Shown: positions 1 through 5,655 of the stretch, piece after piece
How the letters are laid out: each line of letters starts with the position of its first letter
Numbering within the stretch: position 1 is the stretch's first letter
Assembly: GCA_021788955.1 (NCBI GenBank)
Contig: JAJYKC010000054.1
Location: 1 to 8,951, forward strand
Source of the DNA: Acidobacteriota bacterium
GTDB taxonomy: Bacteria > Acidobacteriota > Terriglobia > Bryobacterales > Bryobacteraceae
DNA length: 8,951 bases
Direction of reading: 5' to 3'
Made by a program: the position numbers and the translations under genes
Notes under the pieces: generated by a model
Database searches by the model: none
Seen by the model: only the letters and a program-made list of their open reading frames with translations
What the model was told of the DNA's origin: nothing

Positions 1-120
1 CCTCACAATCTGGAGGAGTTGATGGACGACCTCATCCATTCCATCGAAAGCATCCGCCGATCACCTGCGAAACTCCGCGGTTGCATCAAGCAATCGGAAC
101 TTCCCCCTCTGTTGCGCTGA
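1..120 (+). CDS. C-terminal end of a probable IS630-like transposase (partial)
   Basis: The reading frame is open from the first base and ends in TGA at 118-120, giving 39 residues; the gene begins outside the window. The residues include NLEELMDDLIHSIESIRR followed by SPAKLRGCIKQSELPPLL. This resembles, from memory, the closing helices of IS630/Tc1-family DDE transposases, where a helical stretch is followed by a short 'LLRxC..xxxLP' ending. The catalytic DDE residues would lie upstream and cannot be seen. The sequence turns AT-rich straight after the stop, as expected for the end of an insertion sequence, but only one end is present, so no terminal inverted repeat or TA target duplication can be shown. 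The assignment rests on a short stretch and is moderate at best. Confidence 0.5.
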   Translation, partial: PHNLEELMDDLIHSIESIRRSPAKLRGCIKQSELPPLLR

Positions 121-328
121 TTATTGCATTAGTTATGCAGTAATCTATAAAATCTCGAATCATTTATCCTTCCTGGCCCGATTTTTCGATTAGCCCTATG
201 AGGGAGGCCACGATGAGCACCACAGCCTTCCAGGAATGGCGGCGCTAACCCCATCCTCCAGGCTGGAGGCAGCACACAGAAATAATCCGGGTGCTTCGGT
301 GGCTGGCGGCCTCCCGGAAAGGAGCAAT
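121..328 (+). other. Gap between transposase and first repeat-protein gene
   Basis: No full gene is visible. Bases 121-170 are AT-rich against the high-GC surroundings and carry the candidate promoter. Bases 213-248 hold an 11-codon frame (MSTTAFQEWRR, stop TAA) with a well-placed GGGAGG upstream. It could be a leader peptide, the leftover start of a lost gene, or chance. Bases 255-269 form a near-palindrome, two 7-bp arms around one base (CCTCCAG-G-CTGGAGG), too tight for a hairpin but possible as a protein-binding site. No terminator-like hairpin with a T-run was seen. Confidence 0.4.
124..151 (+). promoter_or_regulatory. Possible sigma70-type promoter
   Basis: A -10-like TATAAA (146-151) lies 16 bp downstream of a weak -35-like TTGCAT (124-129), in an AT-rich patch just after the transposase stop. 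If used, transcription would start near 158 and give the first repeat-protein gene a leader of about 170 nt. The -10 is good and the -35 is poor, so this is a candidate only. Outward promoters at insertion-sequence ends are well known, which makes the position plausible. Confidence 0.27.
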
Positions 329-1459
329 ATGAAGATGCGAGACGGCATGGCCTGGGGGAAGTTTTTCCCGGCCATCTGTATGCTGGCGTTGGGCGTCCCC
401 GCGATTGCGCAACATCAACCCACAATCACCACAATTGACGCTCCGAACGCGGGCAAGACCAGTTCCTACGGTACACGGGCCAACGTCATCAACACGTCGG
501 GGGTGATCGCGGGGTTCTACGCAGACTCTACTTACAATGCGTTCCACAGCTACGTGCGCGCGAAGGATGGCACGATCACCGAGTTCGACGCTCCGGGCGC
601 GGGCGCCGTCGGCAAGTTCCCGCCCTTCCCCCTTTCGATGTGGAATCCGGGCACCTATGCGATTGCCATCGACGCGGTGGGAGCGGTCGCGGGGTTTTAC
701 GTTGACAGCGGGATCGTGAAACACGGCTACCTACGCACTCCTGACGGCGCGTTCACCGCAATTGACGCTCCGAACGCGGGCACGGCCGCGCACCAGGGGA
801 CCAATGCCGCGAACATGAACGTGCAGGGGACGATTGCGGGTTACTACATTGACGCGAACAATATGCAGCATGGCTTCGTGCGCACTCGTGACGCCGCCAT
901 CACCGAGTTCGATGTCCCGGTTGCGGCTAGCGGCCCTGGCTTGGGCACAACGACCTACTGGTCCCAGTGCCTCAACGAGGCCGGCGCGATCACGGGATCG
1001 TACTTTGACAGCAACGGCGCGGCTCACGGCTACGTGCGCAATCCTGACGGCACGTTCTCCACGTTCGACGTTCCGGGAGCGGGAACGGCTGGCGGCCAAG
1101 GCACTTACTCCTGGGCTATCAACCCATCGGGAGCAACTACGGGAGCCTTCTATGACGCCAGCGGCAACGAACACGGCTACCTACGCACCAGCGCCGGCGA
1201 GATCATTACGTTCGACGTTCCGGGCGCGGCCGCTACCGAGCCCGAGTGTAACGACCCGGCAGGCCAAGTTGCGGGGCTTTACTGGGACGCGAGCGGGGCG
1301 CGGCATGGTTTCCTGCGCGCCGTCGATGGCAAGTTCACTACGTTCGACGCTGTTCCGGGCGCGCTGACCACCTTCCCCTTGATGAACAATCCGGGGGACA
1401 CGATCGTGGGATTCTACATCGACAGCGGCCACGTGTGGCACGGCTTCGTGCGGAAATAG
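329..1459 (+). CDS. Exported HAF-like repeat protein, intact
   Basis: A 376-residue protein of unknown function. The ATG at 329 is chosen over an in-frame ATG at 236 because AAAGGAG sits just upstream and because it places a signal peptide at the N-terminus: charged MKMR, hydrophobic core around residues 11-25, and a likely cut after AIA-Q at about residue 28. The mature protein is seven copies of a 44-59 residue unit. Each opens with an F/I-T-x-F/I-D-A/V-P-x-A-G strand (near residues 33, 83, 142, 191, 243, 292, 336), continues through 'N..G.I.G.Y.D', and ends with H-G-F/Y-L/V-R. This matches the pattern of the 'probable extracellular repeat, HAF family' proteins common in Acidobacteria, which are thought to fold as beta-rich, propeller-like surface proteins. 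The last residues, HGFVRK, end exactly on a unit boundary, so the gene looks complete. Role unknown; no catalytic motif seen. Confidence 0.85.
   Translation: MKMRDGMAWGKFFPAICMLALGVPAIAQHQPTITTIDAPNAGKTSSYGTRANVINTSGVIAGFYADSTYNAFHSYVRAKDGTITEFDAPGAGAVGKFPPFPLSMWNPGTYAIAIDAVGAVAGFYVDSGIVKHGYLRTPDGAFTAIDAPNAGTAAHQGTNAANMNVQGTIAGYYIDANNMQHGFVRTRDAAITEFDVPVAASGPGLGTTTYWSQCLNEAGAITGSYFDSNGAAHGYVRNPDGTFSTFDVPGAGTAGGQGTYSWAINPSGATTGAFYDASGNEHGYLRTSAGEIITFDVPGAAATEPECNDPAGQVAGLYWDASGARHGFLRAVDGKFTTFDAVPGALTTFPLMNNPGDTIVGFYIDSGHVWHGFVRK
425..1456 (+). repeat. Seven tandem HAF-like repeat units within the gene
   Basis: The protein units begin at about 425, 575, 752, 899, 1055, 1202 and 1334. Some similarity survives at DNA level: 432-455 and 759-782 are identical over 24 bases, and 720-738 and 1170-1188 over 19 bases. 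This suggests fairly recent internal duplication or gene conversion between units rather than only an ancient repeat. Copy number could therefore vary between strains. Confidence 0.75.
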
Positions 1460-1478
1460 CGCATCGGGCGTCGTTTCA

Positions 1479-1531
1479 GGGACGAGCTATACGATGCCCT
1501 CGAAGTTTGGGGGGGGCTGATAGCTCGTCCC
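1479..1531 (+). promoter_or_regulatory. Long intergenic hairpin with perfect 12-bp arms
   Basis: GGGACGAGCTAT (1479-1490) is the exact reverse complement of ATAGCTCGTCCC (1520-1531). Inside the 29-base spacer, GCCC (1496-1499) can pair with GGGC (1514-1517) to extend the stem above an internal loop. An unusual run of eight G occupies 1509-1516. No T-run follows, so it is not a classic Rho-independent terminator. It may stabilise or attenuate transcript between the two repeat-protein genes, or be a leftover of a small mobile inverted-repeat unit. Confidence 0.6.
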
Positions 1532-1543
1532 GAAGTGCACTTC
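1532..1543 (+). promoter_or_regulatory. Perfect 12-bp palindrome upstream of second repeat-protein gene
   Basis: GAAGTGCACTTC is its own reverse complement. It abuts the right arm of the preceding hairpin and lies a few bases before the AAAGGAG ribosome binding site of the gene starting at 1562. A perfect palindrome of this size so close to a start suggests an operator for a dimeric regulator. No regulator gene is next to it, and chance cannot be excluded. Confidence 0.4.
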
Positions 1544-1561
1544 AAGCAAAGGAGAAAAGAA

Positions 1562-2191
1562 ATGCGAAAACAATGGGCAATTTACTTGCTCGGGCTTGGC
1601 TTCTTGCTAGCCAGTAGCCCGAAAGCTATGTCTCAAGATCCGACTTTCACAACAATCGATTTCCCTGGCGCCAGCTTGACGGCCGCTTTCGGAATCAATC
1701 CGCAGGGCGACATCGTGGGGCGGTACATAAAGGGCGGCTCCGAGCAAGGTTTTCTGTTGAGCGGCGGCCAGTTTACGCCGATCGATTTTCCTGGGGCCAC
1801 GCTTACCGATGCCTGGCGGATCAACCCTCAAGGCGACATCGTGGGGCAGTACAATGATTCCGTTGGGAAGACCCACGGGTATCTGCTAAGCGCGGGTAGT
1901 TTCAGCGGGATTGACTTCCCTGGCGCCAACTCCACCGCTGCTTTGGGAAACAATCCGCAAGGCGACATCGTGGGGTGGTACATGAAGGGCGGTCACGAGC
2001 ACGGTTTTCTGTTGAGCGGAGGCAGCTTCACTACCATCGAGCCTCCTGGCGCCGTGGCGAGCGAGGCTTACGGAATCGACCCTGAAGGCGCGATCGTGGG
2101 GGAGTACTACACGACCGTTGACCGGACGCGCAGGGAATCCGGCGACCGCCAGCCAGAACGGTTGGTATGCGAGAGGCAAGAACAAATATAA
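1562..2191 (+). CDS. Exported HAF-like repeat protein, 3'-truncated
   Basis: A 209-residue protein of unknown function, related in design to the gene before it but with shorter, more regular units. The ATG at 1562 follows AAAGGAG with good spacing and gives a signal peptide (MRKQWAIYLLGLGFLLASS, likely cut near AMS-Q, residue 24). Four units start at residues 29, 71, 114 and 156, with spacings of 42-43. Each carries F-T/S-x-I-D/E-F/P-P-G-A, then N/D-P-Q/E-G-D/A-I-V-G, then HGFLLS or similar. The fourth unit stops matching after IVGEYYTTVD (residue 184). The last 25 residues are charged, repeat-free and unlike a signal or anchor, and they overlap the front of the endonuclease frame. The original 3' end has therefore most likely been lost and replaced by foreign DNA read out of frame. 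No function or partner can be inferred. Confidence 0.75.
   Translation: MRKQWAIYLLGLGFLLASSPKAMSQDPTFTTIDFPGASLTAAFGINPQGDIVGRYIKGGSEQGFLLSGGQFTPIDFPGATLTDAWRINPQGDIVGQYNDSVGKTHGYLLSAGSFSGIDFPGANSTAALGNNPQGDIVGWYMKGGHEHGFLLSGGSFTTIEPPGAVASEAYGIDPEGAIVGEYYTTVDRTRRESGDRQPERLVCERQEQI
1646..2113 (+). repeat. Four tandem ~42-codon repeats in the second repeat protein
   Basis: Units begin at about 1646, 1772, 1901 and 2027. The DNA segment GGCGACATCGTGGGG recurs unchanged in the first three units and as GGCGCGATCGTGGGG in the fourth, so the units are close at nucleotide level. The last unit is cut near 2113. Repetitive DNA of this kind is a plausible substrate for recombination, which may bear on the break next to it. 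Confidence 0.7.
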
Positions 2192-2228
2192 CTCAGATTG
2201 TTCTTGGAACAGAAACCTCGCGGCTTAC
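2111..2228. other. Inferred breakpoint: repeat-protein gene to endonuclease
   Basis: Repeat-protein similarity ends near 2113. Recognisable endonuclease sequence begins between about 2205 and 2230. The roughly 100 bases between match neither gene clearly. The left gene lacks its 3' end and the right gene its 5' half, so the stretch is best read as an illegitimate junction or deletion scar. No direct repeat or target duplication was identified at its edges. Confidence 0.5.
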
Positions 2229-2771
2229 CTGAGAGGCAGAAAGACGCTGGCGGCGCGATACGCGAGGGCACGAGAGATGCAGAAACTGCCGGTTAAGCTG
2301 GCGACCGGCGAGACGATCCGTCTCAGCCCTGGCGGTCACAGCGAACTCATCAAGGCGATCATCGAGGAATTCGCAGCGCGCTTTGTACCGGGCGGCGTTC
2401 TTATCTATGCCGGAGACACGGGCGAGAAGTGGGGGTACTTCGACAAGGAACTGCTGGCGAAGCTGGGGGTGGAGCTCGATGGTCACGGTAAGATGCCAGA
2501 CGTCGTGTTGTACTACCCGGAACGAGGGTGGTTGCTGCTGGTTGAATCCGTGACAAGTCACGGCCCGGTGGATGCGAAGCGTCATGATGAGCTGGTTCGG
2601 CTGTTTGCAGGTTCGAGGGCGGGACTTGTCTTCGTGACGGCGTTCCCATCGAGGGCGGTCATGACGCGGTATTTGGGTGAGATCGCCTGGGAGACGGAGG
2701 TCTGGGTGGCTGATGCGCCGTCGCACCTGATCCATTTTAACGGGGCTCGGTTTCTCGGGCCGTATGTGTGA
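2118..2771 (+). pseudogene. BsuBI/PstI-family type II restriction endonuclease, N-terminally truncated
   Basis: This is the catalytic half of a type II restriction endonuclease that would cut phage or foreign DNA at a short site (CTGCAG for characterised family members). Family-like blocks appear in order, numbered from 2118: SPGGHSELIKAIIEEF (70-85), GDTGEKWGYFD (99-109), HGKMPDVVLY (123-132), VESVTSHGP (142-150), VTAFPSR (173-179), IAWETEVWVA (189-198), HLIHFNG (203-209) and RFLGPY (211-216). Asp128 of the PD pair and Glu143 are the likely metal-binding residues of the PD-(D/E)XK-type fold. Characterised enzymes of this family are about 315-330 residues with an extra N-terminal domain; here similarity begins only around residue 30-40. 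The nominal TTG start at 2118 lies in the breakpoint and has no ribosome binding site; the next Met is at 2277. No methyltransferase is adjacent. Probably inactive; the surviving domain is well conserved, so the break looks recent. Confidence 0.85.
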
Positions 2772-2819
2772 ACCTGCCTTGGCCTTCATTTCGGTTATGC
2801 CAGGGATGCCACGCGCCCG

Positions 2820-2848
2820 TTCTGGTTTGTCCGCGAAAGCGCTAGACT
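2820..2848 (+). promoter_or_regulatory. Weak promoter candidate for the SIR2 gene
   Basis: TAGACT (2843-2848) resembles a -10 box, with TTCTGG (2820-2825) 17 bp upstream as a very poor -35. If real, transcription would start about at the GTG at 2857, giving a leaderless mRNA. That would fit the absence of a Shine-Dalgarno sequence there. Speculative. Confidence 0.15.
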
Positions 2849-2856
2849 GAATTGAC

Positions 2857-4335
2857 GTGATCGACCCCAGGTTGGTTGAGAAGATCAATAGTGAGCGGTG
2901 CTTCGCCTTCGTGGGTTCAGGGCCGTCGTCGGAACTCGGTTATCCCTCGTGGCGAGAGCTGGCAAAGCTGCTTCTCGGTGACATCGCCGCAGTGCACCCT
3001 GATTATGACCAACGATCCTATGAGGCTCACCTCGAAAGGCGCGAATTTCCGGAACTGTTCTCACAGGCGCAAGACGATTTGGGTGGCAAGGGGCAACTGG
3101 TCAACCGGCTCAAGATGCACCTGCACCCCCATGCGTCAGGTGCCGAGTCTAGGCTTTACGATCTTCTAGTCCGGTGGCCTTTCGCCTGCTATCTGACCAC
3201 CAACTGGGACAACGAGCTGCCCGATCGACTAGCGAGAGCGGGCGTCAATTACCGCCAAGTTGGGAACACGGTCAACGCTTTTCAGCAGATGAGGGACGGC
3301 ACTACTGGCCTTGTTGTGAAGCTCCATGGGGACCTCGACAACCCCGACGACGCGGTAATTACCTCCAGAGACTACCACGAATTCGAGAGTGGTTCCGCGC
3401 GACAGTACTTCAGAGACAAGCTTCGGCAGTTCCTTGAGATGTTCGATGTGGTGATTGTCGGCCACAGCCTATACGATCCCGATCTGCGACTCGTCCTGAA
3501 GGTTGCTCGGGAGACCATTGATCCTTCCCACCCGCTCTACTTCTTTGCGGCCGACTGCACAAAGTCCGATGAGCGCGAGTATATCGAGCGTTATAACATC
3601 CATGTCGTTGGCTACGAGAATCCGGACGGTCATCACGCCCAGCTTCATGCGGTCTTGGGCGGATTTGACAGATTCATCGCGAGGAGGGAACCAAGGCATT
3701 CGGTCGTCACCACGCCGACATCTGCGCCAGATGAATCCGCTGCTGCCTCGGCTCTTTATCTGTATCGACGGCTTCATTTAACCTCGGACCATCATCTGGA
3801 CGCTGAGCATTACCTGGGCCCGTTGATTGTGTACGTCGTCGCGACGGCTTCGCCAGTGGACTTGGCTGGGTGCCTTCAGTCCCCAGCAATCCAAGATCTC
3901 GCTCGCCAGAATCCCCAGGTCGCAGAAGAGCTCTCGATCGTGGTGCATCGTCTCCAGGAGTCTGGGGCAATTGTCTTCCGTGATGGGCATCTGAGCGTGT
4001 CTGAGGACGTTGCGGTGCGAATTCAGGAAGTGCAGTCACAGCGTCAGCGAATTGCGGGTGCCGCGTATTCGGACTTCTTTCTCTATCATCTCCTCGGTTG
4101 CGACCCGGCTTGTGCAGCCTTGAGAACGGACATTTTCAAGCAAACCCTCTGGCTCATCGATTCCAACATCCTATTGCCGCTGCTCGCGCAGGGTTGTTTT
4201 CAGTATGATTATACGAAGGACTTGTTCGGATCACCGCGGGGGTCCTCGGCGGTACACCGGCGTTCACTGGAGGCGACATGGTGGGCACGGTGGGCGGCCT
4301 GGCGCAGGGTGCATTATTGGCGGGGACGGCGGTAG
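2857..4335 (+). CDS. SIR2-domain defence-type protein, C-terminally truncated
   Basis: Residues 1-270 form a SIR2-like domain: FAFVGSGPSSELGYPSW (16-32, nucleotide-binding loop), LTTNWDNE (113-120), KLHGDLDNPDD (155-165) and DVVIVGHSLYDPDLR (197-211). Asn116 and His157 sit where bacterial SIR2 NADases such as ThsA and DSR2 have their catalytic Asn and His. The likely activity is therefore NAD+ cleavage that halts an infected cell. Residues 335-390 look like a winged helix (QSPAIQDLAR, then RLQESGAIVFRDGHLSVS). WLIDSNILLPLLAQG (432-446) resembles the first strand and Asp of a PIN nuclease domain. After about residue 457 the sequence becomes Arg/Trp-rich and out of frame with trbL, so the natural C-terminus is missing and its last part is not native. 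An in-frame TGA at 2848 makes GTG 2857 the earliest start; no clear ribosome binding site is seen. Its neighbour is a restriction enzyme remnant, consistent with a defence island fragment. The SIR2 call is strong; wH and PIN are inference. Confidence 0.82.
   Translation: MIDPRLVEKINSERCFAFVGSGPSSELGYPSWRELAKLLLGDIAAVHPDYDQRSYEAHLERREFPELFSQAQDDLGGKGQLVNRLKMHLHPHASGAESRLYDLLVRWPFACYLTTNWDNELPDRLARAGVNYRQVGNTVNAFQQMRDGTTGLVVKLHGDLDNPDDAVITSRDYHEFESGSARQYFRDKLRQFLEMFDVVIVGHSLYDPDLRLVLKVARETIDPSHPLYFFAADCTKSDEREYIERYNIHVVGYENPDGHHAQLHAVLGGFDRFIARREPRHSVVTTPTSAPDESAAASALYLYRRLHLTSDHHLDAEHYLGPLIVYVVATASPVDLAGCLQSPAIQDLARQNPQVAEELSIVVHRLQESGAIVFRDGHLSVSEDVAVRIQEVQSQRQRIAGAAYSDFFLYHLLGCDPACAALRTDIFKQTLWLIDSNILLPLLAQGCFQYDYTKDLFGSPRGSSAVHRRSLEATWWARWAAWRRVHYWRGRR
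4201..4230. other. Inferred breakpoint: SIR2 gene to trbL
   Basis: The SIR2 frame reads sensibly to about FQYDYTKDLF (ending at 4227). In the adjacent frame, TrbL-like sequence (VRITAGVLGGTP) begins at 4224, and that frame has a stop at 4206-4208. The switch therefore falls within about 4209-4227. No target duplication or inverted repeat was found at the point. Confidence 0.55.
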
Positions 4336-4934
4336 CGGGTGGAGTAGCGTTGGGCGCGAAGGTCCTGGCCGCGAAAGGCGGCGCGATGAGTGTCAGCCAG
4401 GCTGCCGGCATGGGCGCGGGTGGAGCGGCCGGTAGCGGTGGATCAGGCGGCGCGGGCGGATTCGGTAGCACCGGCTCGCCAAGCCCAGCGGGCGGTGGGC
4501 CGGCACCCAAACCCAATGCGGGAGGCGGGAGCGCGCCTATCGCCTCGACAGGTGGCAACGGGAACGGCCAGGTGGGTCCGCCAGCGTCTGCAACGTCCGC
4601 GTCCGACGGGGGGACCAGCTCGCCACAGGTTAGCGCGCCGGAACGGTCGTCGAGCCCTGGACAAGCCACAGCCGGCGAACCGGCCCAGTCGGGCGGGGCT
4701 CCGACCTCCCGCGCCGGGAGTAGCGCTGCAGGATCCTTGGCGAGCGGTGCCGGAGATCCTCCGCCGCCACCAGCGGGATCGGGGCCCACTGGCCGAGTCA
4801 GCCAAAGAACCAGAAGAATCACGCGGGGCATGTTCACGACGACCGCGATGGTGCGGGCCGCCCAGTGGGCAATTCCGCCTGACCACGCGCCGCCGGCAGC
4901 ACCGCCACCGCTCAACACAGGAAGTGAAGAATGA
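4209..4934 (+). pseudogene. trbL: trbL, conjugal transfer inner-membrane protein, 5'-truncated
   Basis: TrbL (VirB6-like) is the polytopic inner-membrane component of the conjugative type IV channel. Only its C-terminal part remains: LVRITAGVLGGTPAFTGGDM, a short Ala/Gly-rich hydrophobic segment (ALLAGTAVAGGVALGAKVLA), a long Gly/Pro/Ser-rich tail, and the end TAMVRAAQWAIPPDHAPP to GSEE. Such a Gly-rich tail is typical of TrbL. The upstream membrane segments are absent; the frame is closed by TGA at 4206-4208. An internal ATG at 4278 has GGAGG four bases upstream and could still yield a 218-residue fragment. The stop overlaps the trbF start by four bases (ATGA), and the order L-F-G-I is the standard trb order, which supports the identity of a low-complexity sequence. 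Unlikely to function as a channel subunit. Confidence 0.7.
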
Positions 4935-5641
4935 ACCTCACACCCCCGCAAATCAGTGCCGATTCGAATGACACTTCGCAGGAGCACCGTCCCCCTGATT
5001 CCAGTCCGTATTTGGCAGCACGCCGCGAATGGGACGAGCGATACGGCAGCCTCATCACCCGGGCCAGAAACTGGCGGATCGCTACAATCCTGGCGCTGGC
5101 GGTCGCACTCGTATCAACCTGCGGACTGATCGCCCTCTCGATGAAGGCGAAGGTCGTCCCGTACGTCGTCGCCATCGACAGCCTCGGACGGGTCCTCGCG
5201 GCCGGACCGGCGGACCAGGCAAGTCGGGCGGACGACCGATTGAAACGAGCCGCCCTCTTTCAATGGGTGAGCGACCTTCGCACGGTCACGACGGACGGTG
5301 TTGCGCAGCGGAAAGCGATTGACCGCGTTTACTCCATGATTGCGAGTGGCAGCCCCGCCCAGGTCGAGATCGGAGAGTTCTACCGCAGTGACCCGCCCTA
5401 CCAGCGTGCGCAGACGAAGACGGTCGATGTCGATGTGAAGACGGTATTCGCCGCCAGCGACAAGACGTACCAGGTCGAATGGACGGAGACCACCCGCGGC
5501 CTCTCCGGGCAGGTGGAGTCTGAGGACCGCTGGAAGGGCGCCTTCACGATTGCGGTGAGCCCGCCAACCGACGAGAGGCTGATCCGGATCAACCCGCTGG
5601 GTATCTACGTGACGAACGTGAGTTGGTCGAAGGTTCTTTAG
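4931..5641 (+). CDS. trbF: TrbF (VirB8-like) conjugal transfer protein
   Basis: A 236-residue bitopic inner-membrane protein of the conjugative type IV secretion system. VirB8-like proteins form a periplasmic scaffold that ties the inner-membrane platform to the core channel. The layout is canonical: a cytoplasmic segment with SSPYLAARREWDERYGSLI (24-42), one membrane helix at about 49-70, VVPYVVAID (75-83), then the periplasmic NTF2-like domain with QWVSDLRTV (111-119), YRSDPPYQRAQ (151-161), QVEWTETTRG (181-190) and the closing INPLGIYVTNVSW (220-232). GGAAG precedes the ATG at proper spacing, and the start overlaps the trbL stop by four bases, so the two are translationally coupled. Length and motifs suggest an intact gene. 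The TrbF call is clear; functionality depends on partners that are missing here. Confidence 0.93.
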   Translation: MNLTPPQISADSNDTSQEHRPPDSSPYLAARREWDERYGSLITRARNWRIATILALAVALVSTCGLIALSMKAKVVPYVVAIDSLGRVLAAGPADQASRADDRLKRAALFQWVSDLRTVTTDGVAQRKAIDRVYSMIASGSPAQVEIGEFYRSDPPYQRAQTKTVDVDVKTVFAASDKTYQVEWTETTRGLSGQVESEDRWKGAFTIAVSPPTDERLIRINPLGIYVTNVSWSKVL

Positions 5642-5655
5642 CGACGAGGTCTGAA

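Noticed and set aside
245..724. Minus-strand frame opposite the first repeat protein
   Set aside because: It is a shadow of a repeat-rich high-GC gene with no signal peptide or motif.
1509..1516. Run of eight G as a phase-variation tract
   Set aside because: It lies outside any gene and is not placed between promoter elements that I can recognise.
1479..1531. The hairpin as a Rho-independent terminator of the first repeat gene
   Set aside because: No T-run follows the right arm; the next bases are a palindrome and a ribosome binding site.
1646..2113. Regularly spaced repeats that might suggest a CRISPR array
   Set aside because: The repeats are about 126 bases apart, in frame, and encode a degenerate protein unit; there are no short identical repeats with unique spacers.
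2193..2888. Minus-strand frame of 231 codons opposite the endonuclease
   Set aside because: The + strand carries all the conserved endonuclease blocks; the reverse frame resembles nothing.
2857..4335. The Arg/Trp-rich last 35 residues of the SIR2 frame as a membrane or nucleic-acid-binding tail
   Set aside because: They are read out of frame from DNA that encodes the TrbL remnant, so they are not native sequence.
4154..4987. Proline/alanine-rich minus-strand frame of 277 codons
   Set aside because: It is the mirror of the Gly/Ser/Pro-rich TrbL tail; low complexity explains it.
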